Positions 11,117 through 23,857 of a DNA stretch of 64,000 nucleotides are shown piece after piece; within the stretch, counting starts at the first letter, position 1, and every line of letters starts with the position of its first letter. Both the position numbers and the translations under genes were made by a program. The stretch is taken from positions 1-64,000 of the forward strand of contig MU266491.1 in assembly GCA_021014945.1 (NCBI GenBank), in the 5' to 3' direction. The notes below the pieces were generated by a model. It was not told where the DNA came from. It saw only the letters and a program-made list of their open reading frames with translations, and did no database searches. Source of the DNA: Leucogyrophana mollusca. Taxonomy: Eukaryota > Basidiomycota > Agaricomycetes > Boletales.

Positions 11117-11818
11117 AGGATGTCGGGAATCCCGGCAACGACGCCGAGCGCCATCGGTGTGCCCGCCGGCCTCCTTTGCCTGTTGTAGCCTTTCCTCGGC
11201 ATCAACCACGATCCTGGCGCCTCCGTCCCGCCGCCTCCGTCGTCGCAATGGTCACCATCCCGCTGCGCTGACCATCTTCACAGCGAGCCACCATGTTGCC
11301 CATTGGCCCCAGAACCCTATATGCTCCCCATGAGTCCAGGCTGATCCGACCAACGGGAACGTCCAATACGTTGATCAGAATACTGCCAACTCGAGTGGTC
11401 TTACCGAGATCAACTCGCAAGGCAGTCACGCGGGTGGATGCGAACCGCAGGTGCAGAACAATAGACAAAGCGTGTTTGAATCATCTTTAGCCTACGCTTC
11501 TACATCACATTACGGTTAACCATGAATACATTGTCACCTAACGCTCTACATGCATACTACCCGCTCCCGGAAACCATGTAAAAGGACAAGCACTGATAAT
11601 CGTGGGGAAGGAACGGGGTGTAAGTGGTATCACAGTAATGGGCACATTAAAAGGGGAATGAATGATGGGTGTGGATGAGCGAACATGTGTGGGCGGACAT
11701 TCATGATAGAGGGCCTAAAACGTAAGATTACATATATCTGCACGAGGACGTTTAGACTTCGTTGTGCCTCAAGCAAGGGGGATAAACGTACCTTGAACTT
11801 CGGACTTAGCCATCAGCG
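11117..11818. other. Intergenic, no gene recognised
   Basis: The minus strand just before this point reads GSATLGLQNCG, and the other arm can be read as GSATQGLQNCG. A fragment of an older coding sequence may therefore be embedded at the repeat edge, but no full gene can be built. The rest is the 3' flank of the HAPSTR1-like gene. Confidence 0.35.
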
Positions 11819-13002
11819 TCATCGTCTAGCGACGCGCTTCCTCTCTCGACCCTCTTCCTCTACATCCATCGAATCGCTGAGCTGGTGGTTCTGTATTTGT
11901 GCTGTACTTGTAGATAAACGCGCATTACCCCTAGTTCTTCTTCGCGTGCTGCCGGAGCCTGACGAACCGTGGTTTGAGGGCGAGACATTGCTACTGCTCG
12001 GAGAAGGTGTCTCTACACCCGCAGAAGCGGATGTTGAATCCAGCATCATCATGACGGCATGACGACGTTTGGCCCCGGCTGCGAAATCAGACAAATCTGA
12101 TTCGTTATGAGCTAGCGCGGTCGTTGGGGAAACGTCTTTAAAGGAGGGGACGCGAAATACGTTTTCGGAAGATACGAGAGAGGCGCTGATAGGAGGATGA
12201 GTGTTTGCAAGGGGATCGGCGGATTCTTTCCGCGGAACGAGTGTGCGGGTTCTGGAAGGGCGTTGGCCGGCGTAGGGGTGGTTGGTGGGCCGAGCGGGAG
12301 CGGAGAGTGGCGGTGATGGTGAAGAGGGAGGCGGGGGGAGGTTGGCACTATTTAGTGAGTACGGCGAGTGTGGAGTAAGAGGTGCTGTCGCAGTCGACTA
12401 CGGCGTGACTCATCAGTATCCAGACAACGATCTTTCGCTGAAAATACATACATTATCTGCAGGTCGGTTAAAATGCGTCGCAGAGTCTAAACTAGGTTTC
12501 TGTGAAGGGCCTGCGGGGTAGGCGCTGTTGGTAGTGGTCGTGTCTTTGTGCGCGCTGGTTGAGGTAGGACCCGCTCTTCCTCGCTCCTTCTCCTTCTCTC
12601 TTTCTTCATCTTCGTCCTCCTCCTCCTCCCGAGACTTTACGGCCTCCAGTCTCGCTTCTATCCAGTCCATGATGCGTCCGATGGTCATCTCATCGCTGTC
12701 GGGTCTGTTTGAGGTAGAGGGGGCGATGCCACCAGTGGAGACACCCTGCTGGATCATCACCAGCAAATCCTGGCACGCCGCTGCGTACCCAGCGTTGTAT
12801 GCCCGCTTGGAAGCATGTCGGGATGATCTGTAGAGGGTCGTGATGCTAAGTGCGGCCGCTACAAAGGGCATATGTGAGTCCCATGGTCGTGTAAGTGTCA
12901 AACGCGAGTACCTTTGAAATTATTCAACAGATCCTTCTCCGCTTTCTCGAAGTTTGCTGCTGGTAGTGATTTAGCCAGGCCATCAAGGTCGAGAGACTCC
13001 AT
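11819..13002 (-). CDS. HAPSTR1/C16orf72-like (DUF4588) protein
   Basis: Three exons: 13002-12912, 12858-12448 and 12384-11819, frame-consistent throughout, giving 355 residues. The N-terminal exon joins to make LLNNFKAAALSITTLYRSS, which resembles the F-Q-N-A-A-T-A-V-T-x-L-Y-K region of animal HAPSTR1. AYNAGYAAACQDLLVMI (compare the G-Y-Q-R-R-N-K-D-V-L helix) and TIGRIMDWIEARLE follow. A Glu/Asp/Lys/Arg-rich coiled-coil-like stretch, a Ser/Pro-rich linker and a C-terminal GAKRRHAVMMMLDS motif complete it. The basic tail could be a nuclear signal. In animals HAPSTR1 works with the ubiquitin ligase HUWE1 in stress signalling; extending that to this fungus is inference. It is divergent from the ABCC transporter gene, with about 495 bp between start codons. 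Confidence 0.65.
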
Positions 13003-13321
13003 GGGCGGGATAACAATAACTTGCAGTCTTGGAATGAAAGCCCTTCACGATGGCGCTGCTGCAAATGTGGATAAACGCAAGATCCTGGCGAAATCTCGTA
13101 GAATGTACGAGAATGGCAAATTTCGCACACAAACATGATATCTTCGTCCTTTTCCTCCCCAATAGCCGTGCCGACCGTAGTTATCTCCAATTTAAGTTAT
13201 TTAATTCTTTTGGCAACCGTACAACTATGTGGGTACGGCTGAGGTACGGTGCCATCTCCAACGGGGTCCGCATCATCGAATGATTACTACATTTTACTTA
13301 TAGTGGGCACTGGTCGGCTAT

Positions 13322-13376
13322 AGTTTGTCAGGTTGAAGAAGTTTGTCAGGCTTAAGTTTTGCTTAAGTTTGTCAGG
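13322..13376 (+). repeat. Three copies of AGTTTGTCAGG in a divergent promoter
   Basis: The 11-mer occurs exactly at 13322-13332, 13340-13350 and 13366-13376, all in the same orientation. It lies in the short gap between the HAPSTR1-like gene and the ABCC transporter gene. It could be a transcription factor site cluster or a decayed tandem repeat. Confidence 0.6.
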
Positions 13377-13497
13377 CTCGAGCCTTTTCACATCTCGTTT
13401 TTTCAGTACTTCCTCAGTCTCCCTTTCATCTTTCGCGTATTCACCCCAGGCTCGCACTCAGGCCAATTGACTGCTCTCCAGGTTGTATTCCACAACC

Positions 13498-16400
13498 ATG
13501 GGTATCCATCTTTGCGAAGATAGCAGTCCCTTTGACTTTTCGGAACCATGTATTCGCTCCTCCTGGGGAGCCTTGCTTCCAGCTGCGTTCGTTCTTGCTC
13601 TCTGTATTCTCGCTATTCCGATTCCGGTTCCCAGTTTTGCCAAGAAAGTCACCAATCTCGTTCGGGCGCGGTGGCAGACGTACCTGACGCTTCATGAAGC
13701 CGAGGCATTGGATGCTGATGATGCGACAACCGCTTCCGAAGTGGGTCAGCAAGGCAGCGTCCCTCTTTGGCGTACTCTCGTCTTTGCCTTCGTCGGTCTT
13801 TTCCAAACGCTAGTATGGCTTGCTGTTGGCGCGTACAGCTTGGCCACGGACAGACCTCACATTTGGTTGGGCGTTTCCCCCATTTTGATCGCGCTGACAT
13901 GGCTTTATGCCACTTGCAAGCCCGTCTTCCGCGCCAAAGCCACGATACACTACGATCTGTTCGGTCTGTTCGTCGTGCACCTCGTAACCGGTGTACTGCT
14001 CCTTGGTGGCGCGCTTTACGAGCATAAAATCTTTGGCGTCCCTCTACCGCCGCATTTGACTTTTGCCGGGCTCATCGTCAACTTAGTCGCTGTGTTAGTG
14101 GTGTTGACCACTGTGGTGGGGATGCCATTTGCGCTTCCCAGCGACCGCGTCAAGAAAGAGGATATAGTAAGTTTCTCTCTCCCTTTTTTTCTGGTGTTGA
14201 CTTTAACGGCTTCTAGGGTGTTACTGTAGCGCCCGAGGATTATACCACATTGTGGGGATGGATCACGTTCTCCTGGGTATACCCTATGATCAAACAGGTA
14301 CCACGAATGTTCTATTTCATTTTGGGCGTCGTCTGATATCGAGTAGGGTAGCTCCACCACTATGAACGAAGGGGACGTGTGGAATCTTAGCGTCACCATG
14401 CAGTCTCGTCCTGTATTTATCAAGTTCAGCACAGTTTTGTAAGTTCCGTTCGCGTTCGCGACGGCCGTGGTGGTTGCTGACTATTTCTAGCTCTTCGTCG
14501 CTTCTCGGCCGTCTCTGGCTCGCCAATTCCCTGGATATCATGTGAGGGTGATATACATCTTGTTTATGTCCTGCTGACTAACCACACAAAAGGTTGGATT
14601 TCTTCCTGACGCTCGTGAGCGTCGTATTCAACTACGCATCGCCCTTCTTTTTGAAGTAATGCCCCTCCCCTGTATTTTCACCGATATAACGCTGACTTCG
14701 TGAATCAGGCGCATCCTTGATGCTATCGATAAACCAACCCCGGAAAGCCGCTCCAAGGCTTACATTTACGCGCTATTGGCTTTCTTGTGCACAATGTGCA
14801 AGGTAAGGGCGCGCCGTTATCTCACATGCCTTCCCATCCCATTAACCTCAAAACCCACAGGCGCAAGCCGATGTGCAGCGTCTCTGGTTCGGCCGGCGCG
14901 CCGCTACGCGTATGCGCTCCGAGCTTATGGCTGCGATTTACGATAAAGCTCTCAAACGCTCCGATTATTCTGGCATTGTTGACAAGGAGAAGGCTCAAGA
15001 GGCTGCCGACAAGAAGGCAGGTATCGACAGCTCGAAGAACCCAACTGCGGACGACCCGAAGGCTGGTGCAGATGTTGGTAAGATCGTGAACTTGATGGCC
15101 GGTGACAGTAATCGGGTTAGTTCTACTGTATGTGAATCTCAGCCTCGTGTGATGCTGACTCCCTCCGCAGGTTGCGATGATGATGTCTGCTGTCAACATG
15201 CTTTACGGAGGTATGAACGTCTCTCGTCACCATCTTGGTGTTCTAATGCGTCCATCCGTCCCCCAGCCCCATTGGAAATCATTATCGCCAGCGTCTTCTT
15301 GTACAAGTGTGTATCTGTGTGACACGATTCGCACTTATGTGCTAATCTGTCTCTATCGCAGCCTCCTTGGCTTGTCAGCATTTGCCGGCTTCATCGTCCT
15401 CTTGGCCTTCTGGCCCCTCAACAGCTACGTCACGAAACGTAGCATCCGTATCCAAAAGGGCGTTTCTGCCTCACGTGATAAGCGTATGGCAGTGCTCAAC
15501 GAGCTCATCAGCGCGGTCAAGTTCATCAAGTTCTTCGCATGGGAGGAACGCTGGATCCAGCGCGCCATGGACGCGCGTGGAGTTGAAATGGACTGGATGG
15601 TAAAAGCTCGCATCAATTCTGTGATGTTCTCAGCTCTGTGGACGTCGGCCCCAATCTTGGTGTCCTTGATATCGTTCTTCACGTATGTTTATCGGGGCAA
15701 CGAGTTAACTGTTGCTACCGCCTTCACGGTGAGTGTTTAAGGCAGATATATGCGGGACATTACGCCAACATCCTGTTTTTTTCCAGTCGATCGCTTTGTT
15801 CCAAATGATTCGGTAAGTCGACTGGAGGTTCATTTTGACATAACTCATTTCCGTGTGTTATATAGGCAACCCCTCAACATCGTCCCCTCTTTCATTGTCC
15901 AAGCCCTTCAGGTGGGATAAGCCTTCTAGCCTCGCCTGGGACTTGCACATAACCTCCATTGTCGTAGACCGGTGTGGCTTTGAAACGTATTGAAACATAT
16001 CTCAACGAGGACGAAGTAACGGAACAAGTTTCGTCCATCAAGAAAGCCCGAACTCCAGCCGACTCTGACTCCGATGACGACGGCCTGGGCGTCGAAAACG
16101 GGACGTTCAAGTGGAACGAGGTCCCCGAGGAAACAAAGGCAGACGATGGAAAGTTGAAGGGAAAGACCGACAACGGTAATTCAAAGGCCTCGACCGACGA
16201 CTCCGATACGGCTGTTGACTCCGAATCTGTCACTGCTGCTCTGGAGAACGAGGACCATCGTTTCGAGCTGCGGGATATCTCTGTGCGATTCCCCGAGGGC
16301 GAGCTGAGCGTCATCACTGGTCCTACTGCGAGTGGGAAGACTGCACTACTTGTGAGTGGGGCTGAGTTACCGTTGGCGTACAGTACCTGAATCTCTTTCA

Positions 16401-19400
16401 AGATGGCGCTCCTGGGAGAAATGACCATCACTAACGGGAAGCTTATTATGTCGAAGAACCCATCAAAAGTGGACGAAAATGGTTTGATGCACTCGATATC
16501 GTATGCTGCGCAATCTCCGTGGTTGCGCCATCAATCTATCAAGGACAACATCCTCTTTGGTCATCCATATGATGAAGAGAGGTACAACGCGGTAGTAGAG
16601 TGCTGTGCTCTCAGACCCGACCTCAATATTCTTGAAGATGGAGATGAAACTGAGATTGGTGCAAGGTTGGCACATCTCTCCACTATACCCGTGTGAATCC
16701 TCATTGTTTCTATAGGGGAGTGAGCTTGTCGGGAGGTCAGAAGGCTCGGTGAGTGGCATTGGTTGCGATTTTTTTCGGTACAGGGTGCTGATACCCACCT
16801 CTTAGCGTTGCTCTCGCTCGCGCGGTTTATGCCCACACCAAGTACATATTGTTGGACGACCCTCTTAGTGCAGTTGTTAGTCCAGGTTTCCTTACTACAG
16901 TTATCACTCTGATTCCTTGTCGGGATTTAGGACAGTCACACGGCCCGTTTCTTGTACGAAAGGCTCTTCCGCGGGCCCCTTTTGGCCAACCGTACAGTGG
17001 TATGTCACGTGCGCCCGACTACGATCGTGATACCTACCTCTCCCACACAGATTCTCGTCACGCATCATGTCGAGCTCGTACTCCCCGGCACATACTATCT
17101 GGTTCGCATGCTAGACGGCCGCATTGACACTCAGGGCACCACCAAAGATCTCCGTGCTCAAGGTGTCTTGGAGCACATTGCGCAAGATTCGGCTACTGAT
17201 GTCAAGGAAGAAGAGCCTGTCGCTGCGACCGAGGCGCCCATTGAGGCCGAGGACATTGACGAAGAGTCCCAGAAACCCGCAGAAGCCACGAAGAAACCTA
17301 GGAAGCTTATCAAAGACGAGCACAGAGAAAGCGGAGGAGTCAAGTTTGCCATCTACAATGCTTATCTTAAAGCCTCCTCGTACTGGACCTGGGGTATACT
17401 GGCGTTGCTTATTGCATGTTCGCAGGTACGTTCTGTGTGGTACAGCGAGGGGGTGTCTTACTAACTTGGTTGAAGGCACTGAGCGTTTCCGAAAAGTTAT
17501 GGGTTCGAGTGAGTATATCCCAGGTCTCCCTTTACAAGGGATAGTTCTCATTATCTTGTTTCACCAGACCTGGGGTCAAGCTTACGGAGGTGACTCTACG
17601 CCCGCGCCACCCACTTTCGTCTCATCAGCATTGACCGAAAACGAGGCCCTCATGAATGGATTCATGCCATCACATGACTTTAACCACTACTCAAACAGCC
17701 TTTACCATTCGCAGTCTTCAGGCTTGTTGCCGTCTCTCCCAAGTGCCTACGAGCACCCCCTCTTCTACGTTGGTGTTTACGGTTGCATTGGGCTCGCGAC
17801 TGCTCTCGTGAGTGTGACGTCTGCCATGGTCCAATACACTGGCGCTCTTCGGGCCTCTCGCTCTATCTTCCGCAGTCTCCTTGTGGGAGTTGTTCGGGCG
17901 ACGATGCGTTGGCATGATGTGACCCCCCAAGGTCCGCTTATCCCATGCCCAACATGAGCTTTCTATCTAACGCCTTTTTACTCTTAGGTCGTATGCTCAA
18001 TCGATTCGGGAAGGTAAGCAATAGCTGTCTCGGTTTATAAACCCAGCAACTAACATGTACTTGTACTCTGTAGGACATCGAAACCATCGACAGCAACTTG
18101 GCTTCTTCCCTCAACAATGTAAACACATCACTGGCCACCTTTATAGCATCCATAATCACTGTAGCGTAAGTTCTCATCCGACCTCCCTCGTCGATGTAGG
18201 CGGCTGATTAAACTCTCCCCAGCGTATTCTTCCCGCTTTTCCTTATTCCAGCGGCGGTGATCGGGTACTTCTACCGCCTCTTGGCGATGGGCTACCTCAG
18301 TACCGGAAGAGACCTGCGTCGCATGGAATCAAACTCCCGCTCGCCAATCTTCTCTGGCTTTGGCGAGTTGTTGGAAGGCATTGTCACCGTTCGCGCATTC
18401 TCTGCCGAACGGCGGTTTATGGACGACTTGCATCTCAAAATCGATGTCACCACCAAGGTGCCTCAATTTTCTTCCCTCCCATTAAAATATGGTCTACTCA
18501 CTGCACCACTCCGCCTGTTCTAGATGTGGTACAACTTCTGGATGACCAACCGATGGCTCCTGGTCAACTTCGACGCTCTTGGGGCTCTCGCTGTGTTGAT
18601 AACGACTCTATTTGCACTGTCGGGTCTTGTTGGAGCTGGTACCGCTGGTTTGTGCATCACCAGTGCGATGTCGTTCACGATGAGCGTGTACTGGGCGTGT
18701 CGCTTTTGGACTGCACTCGAGCTTGATTTGAAGTACGTTTTTGCTCTAGCTTCCCACAGCCACCCAGGATTGACTTTTCGCCCTTTAGCTCCGTCGAGCG
18801 TGTCGTAGAGTACCTCGATCTTCCCCAAGAACCACCTGCGGTTGTCGAGTCCAACCGTCCTCCTGCATACTGGCCTTCCAGTTCGAGCGGTAATAGCCTC
18901 ATCACCGTTGAAGACCTCGTCATCAAATATGCGCCCGAATTGCCTCCTGTTTTGCACAACGTTTCGTTCACACTGAACGCAAAGGAGCGTATTGGACTGC
19001 TTGGGCGTACCGGTAAGTCGACTTCCTAGAGCGTGTTAGCTGCACTGAACTCGTTATAATTAGGCAGTGGCAAATCTACGTTGGCTATGAGCATCCTACG
19101 ATTTGTATGCTATGCCAGCTGTTGTTTGGTATTGGTGATCTGAGATTTCGTTACAGGTTGATCCCGTGAGCGGACGTATCATGATTGACGGCGTTGACAT
19201 CTCCACAATTGGTATCCATGATTTGAGATCTCGCTTGGTGCGTCGGGCCCTACTTACCATCAACACCTCGGTGCTCACTCTTGCTTAAACTTTAGACATT
19301 CATACCTCAAGTATTATAATACAGTCGTAGAAAGGCGATGCAGACCTCACTAATATCTCTTTTACAGGATGCGACCCTCTTCTCGGGCACATTGCGCGAC

Positions 19401-20108
19401 AACTTGGATCCCTTCGGTGCGTTAATCTTCTCGATCATTGAATGTGGTCTAAAAGTCGGTTTTTAGGGGAGCATGAAGACAGCGAATGTCTCGACGTCCT
19501 CTACCGCACGCAGATGATAAGCGAAAGCGCTTATCAATCGCAGCGCACATCCCGCGCAACGTCCCCTACTGGCTCGGGATCCCCACCTGCATCGTCTGCC
19601 GCCTCAACAGTCGCCACCGACCTCGACCCAAAAACTAAAATCTCGCTCGACACTCAGGTCTCCGCTGGAGGAACGAACTTCTCTCAAGGTCAACGACAGC
19701 TCATAGCTATGGCGCGAGCTCTGTTGAGGCGTAGTTCCATCATTGTCCTGGACGAAGCGACGAGCAGCATTGATTTCGATACGGATGCCAAGATTCAGGC
19801 CACGATCAGGGAAGAGTTTGGAGAGAGCCTGCTGTTGACTGTCGCGCATCGTTTGAGAACAGTCATCGATTATGATAGGTTGATTGTCCTGGATAAGGGA
19901 GAGGTTTGTCCGCCGTCATACACACTACCGCTCCGGAGCTGATTTAGAACGTACCATTTTTCAGGTCGTGGAGTTCGACACCCCACTGAACCTGATTCAA
20001 AAAGAGGAGGGAATATTTAGGACCATGTGCCTTAAGAGTGGCACTTTCGCCGACCTCGAGGCCGCTGCGAAAGCTAAGGCAGAGCGGGATCTGGCTGCAG
20101 CGAGGTAG
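13498..20108 (+). CDS. ABCC-family (MRP/YCF1-type) ABC transporter
   Basis: About twenty short exons encode roughly 1,450 residues. The start at 13498 has a good context (CACAACCATGG). Order: an N-terminal set of hydrophobic helices; first transmembrane domain ([20 protein letters not shown] is a typical MRP motif); NBD1 with Walker [13 protein letters not shown]-loop YAAQSPWL, signature [14 protein letters not shown] and Walker [12 protein letters not shown]. An acidic linker, second transmembrane domain ([20 protein letters not shown]) and NBD2 with [54 protein letters not shown] and [12 protein letters not shown] follow. It ends at 20108 after [13 protein letters not shown]. All ATPase motifs are intact, so it should be active. 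Members export or store glutathione conjugates, metals and drugs at the vacuolar or plasma membrane; the substrate here is unknown. NBD1 Walker A has Ala where many ABCC proteins have Gly. Confidence 0.93.
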
Positions 20109-20544
20109 TGCAAGAAGCAAGAAGCACAGCATTCGCGATCCTTTCAGCGTTTCAGTGGAAACGGAATGGAGACCGACCTGTACAACCTCCCTCACGCGCA
20201 CCACACATTATTTAAGGACTTAGGTACAATGAACTCGTTGCGTACATACATACATATGGACACTTCTGATAACAGAGCGAAGGAATCCACTGGGTTTGTA
20301 CCAGCTCAAGGATTTAAACACGCGTGAAGACCGTAAAAAGTAATGGTCGCGACGCGGAGAATAATTGGCCCACTATCAGAAAACACATCAATAGATATCG
20401 CGACAAATCTATATAAAATATGAACATCGGGTGGTGATAACTACCAGGTGCATCAGTGAAACAATCGGAGCACCTGAATACAGAATGCGAAGATGATCAC
20501 GAACGTAAAGCAACGCAGCATGTCTAAACCTCAGCGCTCAGCTC

Positions 20545-22285
20545 TCAGACCTGCTGATCTGCCGTTTCGACTTCATCCCCCTGACTATCACGTTCCACCA
20601 CAGGCTCCACATCTCCGATTGACCGAACTGGCGGATCTCTAGCACCGAACCGGATGGTGCTCACTTCTTCTTGGAAAGTGTTCTCCCTTGTCTTCAATTC
20701 TCTGGCACGAAGGCTGATCACCATGCGCGGACCAGCAATTACCACCAACGCGGACAGCAAATTCGATGTCCCGTCAAGTAATGAAAAATCATAGAGAGAG
20801 ATAGTGGGTGCGGCCATAGGGATGACGATCGCTTGCCGCACCGCATAACTAGTGGTTTTATGGTTAATGAGTGTATTCCACGGGTAAGAAACCCCTGACA
20901 TACCAAAAGAAGTAGAGTGTTTGATCCGTAGCCAAAACCTTTATCAGAGGGTTCACCGACCAGTGTCCCGTCAATCTCCTGGACTCCACGGCATGAATTA
21001 TAAATGCGAAAACCGCAAATGCCAACATCATTGTGTCGAATGCTAGTGCGACAGCGGCTTCAACGGTCGGCGTGGATCCCAATGCCGAAGGGTTTGTACT
21101 GGCCTCCTGTGTAACACTGCCGATCGGCGGACCAGCGGACAAGACTGAAAATGCAAGTATCAACTGAGCCAACGTCTGAACCTGATAGATTTAATATTAA
21201 ACGCACGGTATTTTCCCAAGGAGGAAAGGTTGCATTGTATTCCCGCTAACACCACAACTACGATCGCCTGGGCGAAAAAGCACACCAACAAGAAGACCAA
21301 AACCTTCTTCGATTTGTTGCATAGAGCATACACTCGCATGAGCAGAATACCTGAAATAGGATGAGGAATGAATGTCAGACGAAACAACCATACCAGCAAG
21401 ACTCTCGCCTTGCATTGCTATAGTGAACACATCAGTGGACCAGACGACAACAATTGATAGGGTTTTCACTTTCCGACCGGCCAAAGAGTTAAAAAGGATG
21501 GTGATGAATACCAGATTAAATTGGACTTACGCCTGAATATATCGCATCGAATAATGCTGTTAGATCATTTACGGGGCACAAGGCAATGTAAATCAAACGT
21601 TACCCCTGCCGTCCGGCGTGTTAGATGGCTGCCAGTTACGCTGAAATATGAGGGGAGGACTAACTGTGAGTGTCCAGTCGAGACCCACCAACGCTATGTG
21701 AGGCGTTTAGTGAAATGGTGATTGGTTACCGAGTAAATATCATACTTGTTGCCTCTCCGCTGCCAATCGCACGGTGGAGTCAGTTCGAAGATCAGATGAG
21801 CAGAATTCGGTCTCACAACACAGATACAGAGCCAGAGTAACGGGCCTGGAATGTTGTTAGACCTCTTTGACTGTATTCACTGCTTGCATTGAGGCAGGAC
21901 AACCATACGCACCACAAGATACAGAACTGTTGTGAGGCTCCATTGGCGATTCTACATTCATGGTGAGCTCTGAAGTACTCCAGAACATTCACGATTTCTA
22001 CCCAAATCAGATCCAACTTGACTTTTCCCCTGAGCGTCATTTGCGGGAAAAATAAAGAGAACTAACCTCTTCCGAAAAATTGAGCACTGTCATTCGTCCT
22101 ATAAGTAGAGGCTCAGGAGTTAAAGTGAGACAAAATCCTACTTACAGTGGTCATACATAACAACGGCTGCCGAAGCCACTACAAAGAAGCCTAAATGAGT
22201 ATTCTGTTGACAGACGTTATATTTGCTTACTTGTGAGGTAATTGATGAATTGGGTCGTGTAAAGGATTTGGATGAAAGAGTCCAT
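20545..22285 (-). CDS. DUF6533-like multi-pass membrane protein, possibly damaged
   Basis: Minus-strand exons begin at ATG 22285 (MDSFIQILYTTQFINYLTS, then GTAAGC). They continue with GFFVVASAAVVMYDH, LNFSEEV / KLDLIWVEI, WSTDVFTIAMQGESLAG, ILLMRVYALCNKSKKVLVFLL and several further hydrophobic segments to a polar, acidic C-terminus ending at 20545. The MYDHLL-x-x-x-x-E-E-V-x-L-I-W block and the MRVYAL-x-x-x-x-K motif are typical of DUF6533, a seven-helix-like family greatly expanded in mushrooms and of unknown function. The join around LNFSEEV to KLDLIW needs a weak donor or leaves a frame problem, and the exon near 21850-22000 is uncertain. The gene may therefore be decaying. Confidence 0.6.
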
Positions 22286-23796
22286 GGCGCACCGAGAGGC
22301 GGGAGGCCGGAAGTGTTTTGCTATCCAGTCTGGGAGTGTTTGCGGGTTTTTAAGCTGCCATCCTGCTACAATCATGGCTGTAGTTGAGGATGTGAGTAGA
22401 GCCTTGAGGTCCTCCCCATGACCCGTTGATCAATGATATCACGAAATTGGGGAGCCGCAAGATCGATGCAGGGTGTCTGAAGAGATGCCAGTGAAACATT
22501 CACAACTTCATGTATGCCAATCGCCAGGGGTCTCGGATGCTCCAGTATGTGCCACAAATCAATGATTATGATCAGTCGTGGAGTCAATATGATCAAACAC
22601 AGCAAGTTCTTACTTAGCACTGCAGTTGCTGTTTATCGGTCCTTAATGGTCGGTGAACAACCGATTCGTTTCCTTGGCTCGAACTCTTCGGCTAGTATTC
22701 GAGTTCATTTCCTCAGCTGCGCAGTGGTTTGAATAAGAGCGTCATTGGTGAACGTACAAAAACGACGGCATACTTGTGAGATTATCTTAAGGGCTTGAGT
22801 CAAGCAGGCAACGTGAGCATACAATGACCGGCTCCAGATATTGATGGAGGCGGGGTTTTTGGAGCCCGACCTTGATCGACCAAGTCAATTGGTCCAGATG
22901 GTTTTATACTATAATCCCTGTGATTGCTCGTGGCGATAGAAAAACTTGATATCGATGCCAAAATGAGGGTGCGTTTTGAAATATGCCAAAAGCCTTCAAT
23001 CACGGCGCCACGGGAACAACTTGAAATGTGGATTCGTCCGCGTTCGACTATCTTAAATAAAGTAGAAGTCATGCATTGAAAAGTATTTGCCATTCGCCTG
23101 CAAGGTTAGACCATCAAGCGAAGGACATCCCAGGAACTGGACAACTTTAGTACAGCTGTGCATAGTCCCCAAGGTAGCGGACCGCAGCTGAGGCTTCTGT
23201 GTGGTCGTGCCACCGCCCGCTGAAACACTCATCAGGAGCAGGTGCGAGCACAGGCTATTCTCAAAAGTTGTGTTTCTAATACCAATTCCTGTTTATGTCC
23301 GAGTCAAACCGCAATAATCAATGGATAGACATGATGTATCCTGCCTGCATAATGTGAGGTCGACTTGGAGCGACATTCGTGTTTGCGCCGGATCACTCGC
23401 GCATGGTGGCGATTGTTCCCTATCGTCGCACTGCGAAGCCTTTTGTGCCAGCGACTGGGCTGTGCTTGAGTGCTGCGTGGGCTTCCGCACATACTCAAAG
23501 TGATGTTGACACCATGGCCGGGCGGGACGCAGTTTTGCGATCATCCAGGCAAGTGGCTGTCTATTTTTATCTGCCGCGTGGCTCGCCGCGTCGCCGCGTC
23601 TATCCGGCACTGGCATTATGTCGTAGCACCGGCATGTACGCGTTGTCTCTTCGCCGCTATATGTTTTCTCCGTCTGGAGTAGCCCATGCCCGTATATCGT
23701 ATGAAGCCTGTGTTCTGAGGTTGCTATCGGTTCGTCATTGTAATACGGCCTGACTGGGGCTGTAAAACTCCCGTTGTCTGAGTTGTAAGCCGATCG
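22286..23796. other. 1.5 kb intergenic, nothing recognised
   Basis: Short frames only. It separates the leftward membrane-protein gene from the rightward dehydrogenase pair, so it is a divergent promoter region. Confidence 0.4.
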
Positions 23797-23803
23797 TATA
23801 AGT
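23797..23803 (+). promoter_or_regulatory. TATA-like box of dehydrogenase copy 1
   Basis: CGTATAAGTACG lies about 60 bp before the start codon at 23858. Confidence 0.4.
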
Positions 23804-23857
23804 ACGAGCGACTTCTCCCAGCGAAACAACACAGAACTACTCACCAAAACCAAGAAT

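Noticed and set aside
20545..22285. Membrane protein considered as an STE3 pheromone receptor
   Set aside because: The order of helices and the MYDHLL / MRVYAL motifs fit the DUF6533 family. The STE3 pattern was not seen, and the gene is 15 kb from the pheromone gene.
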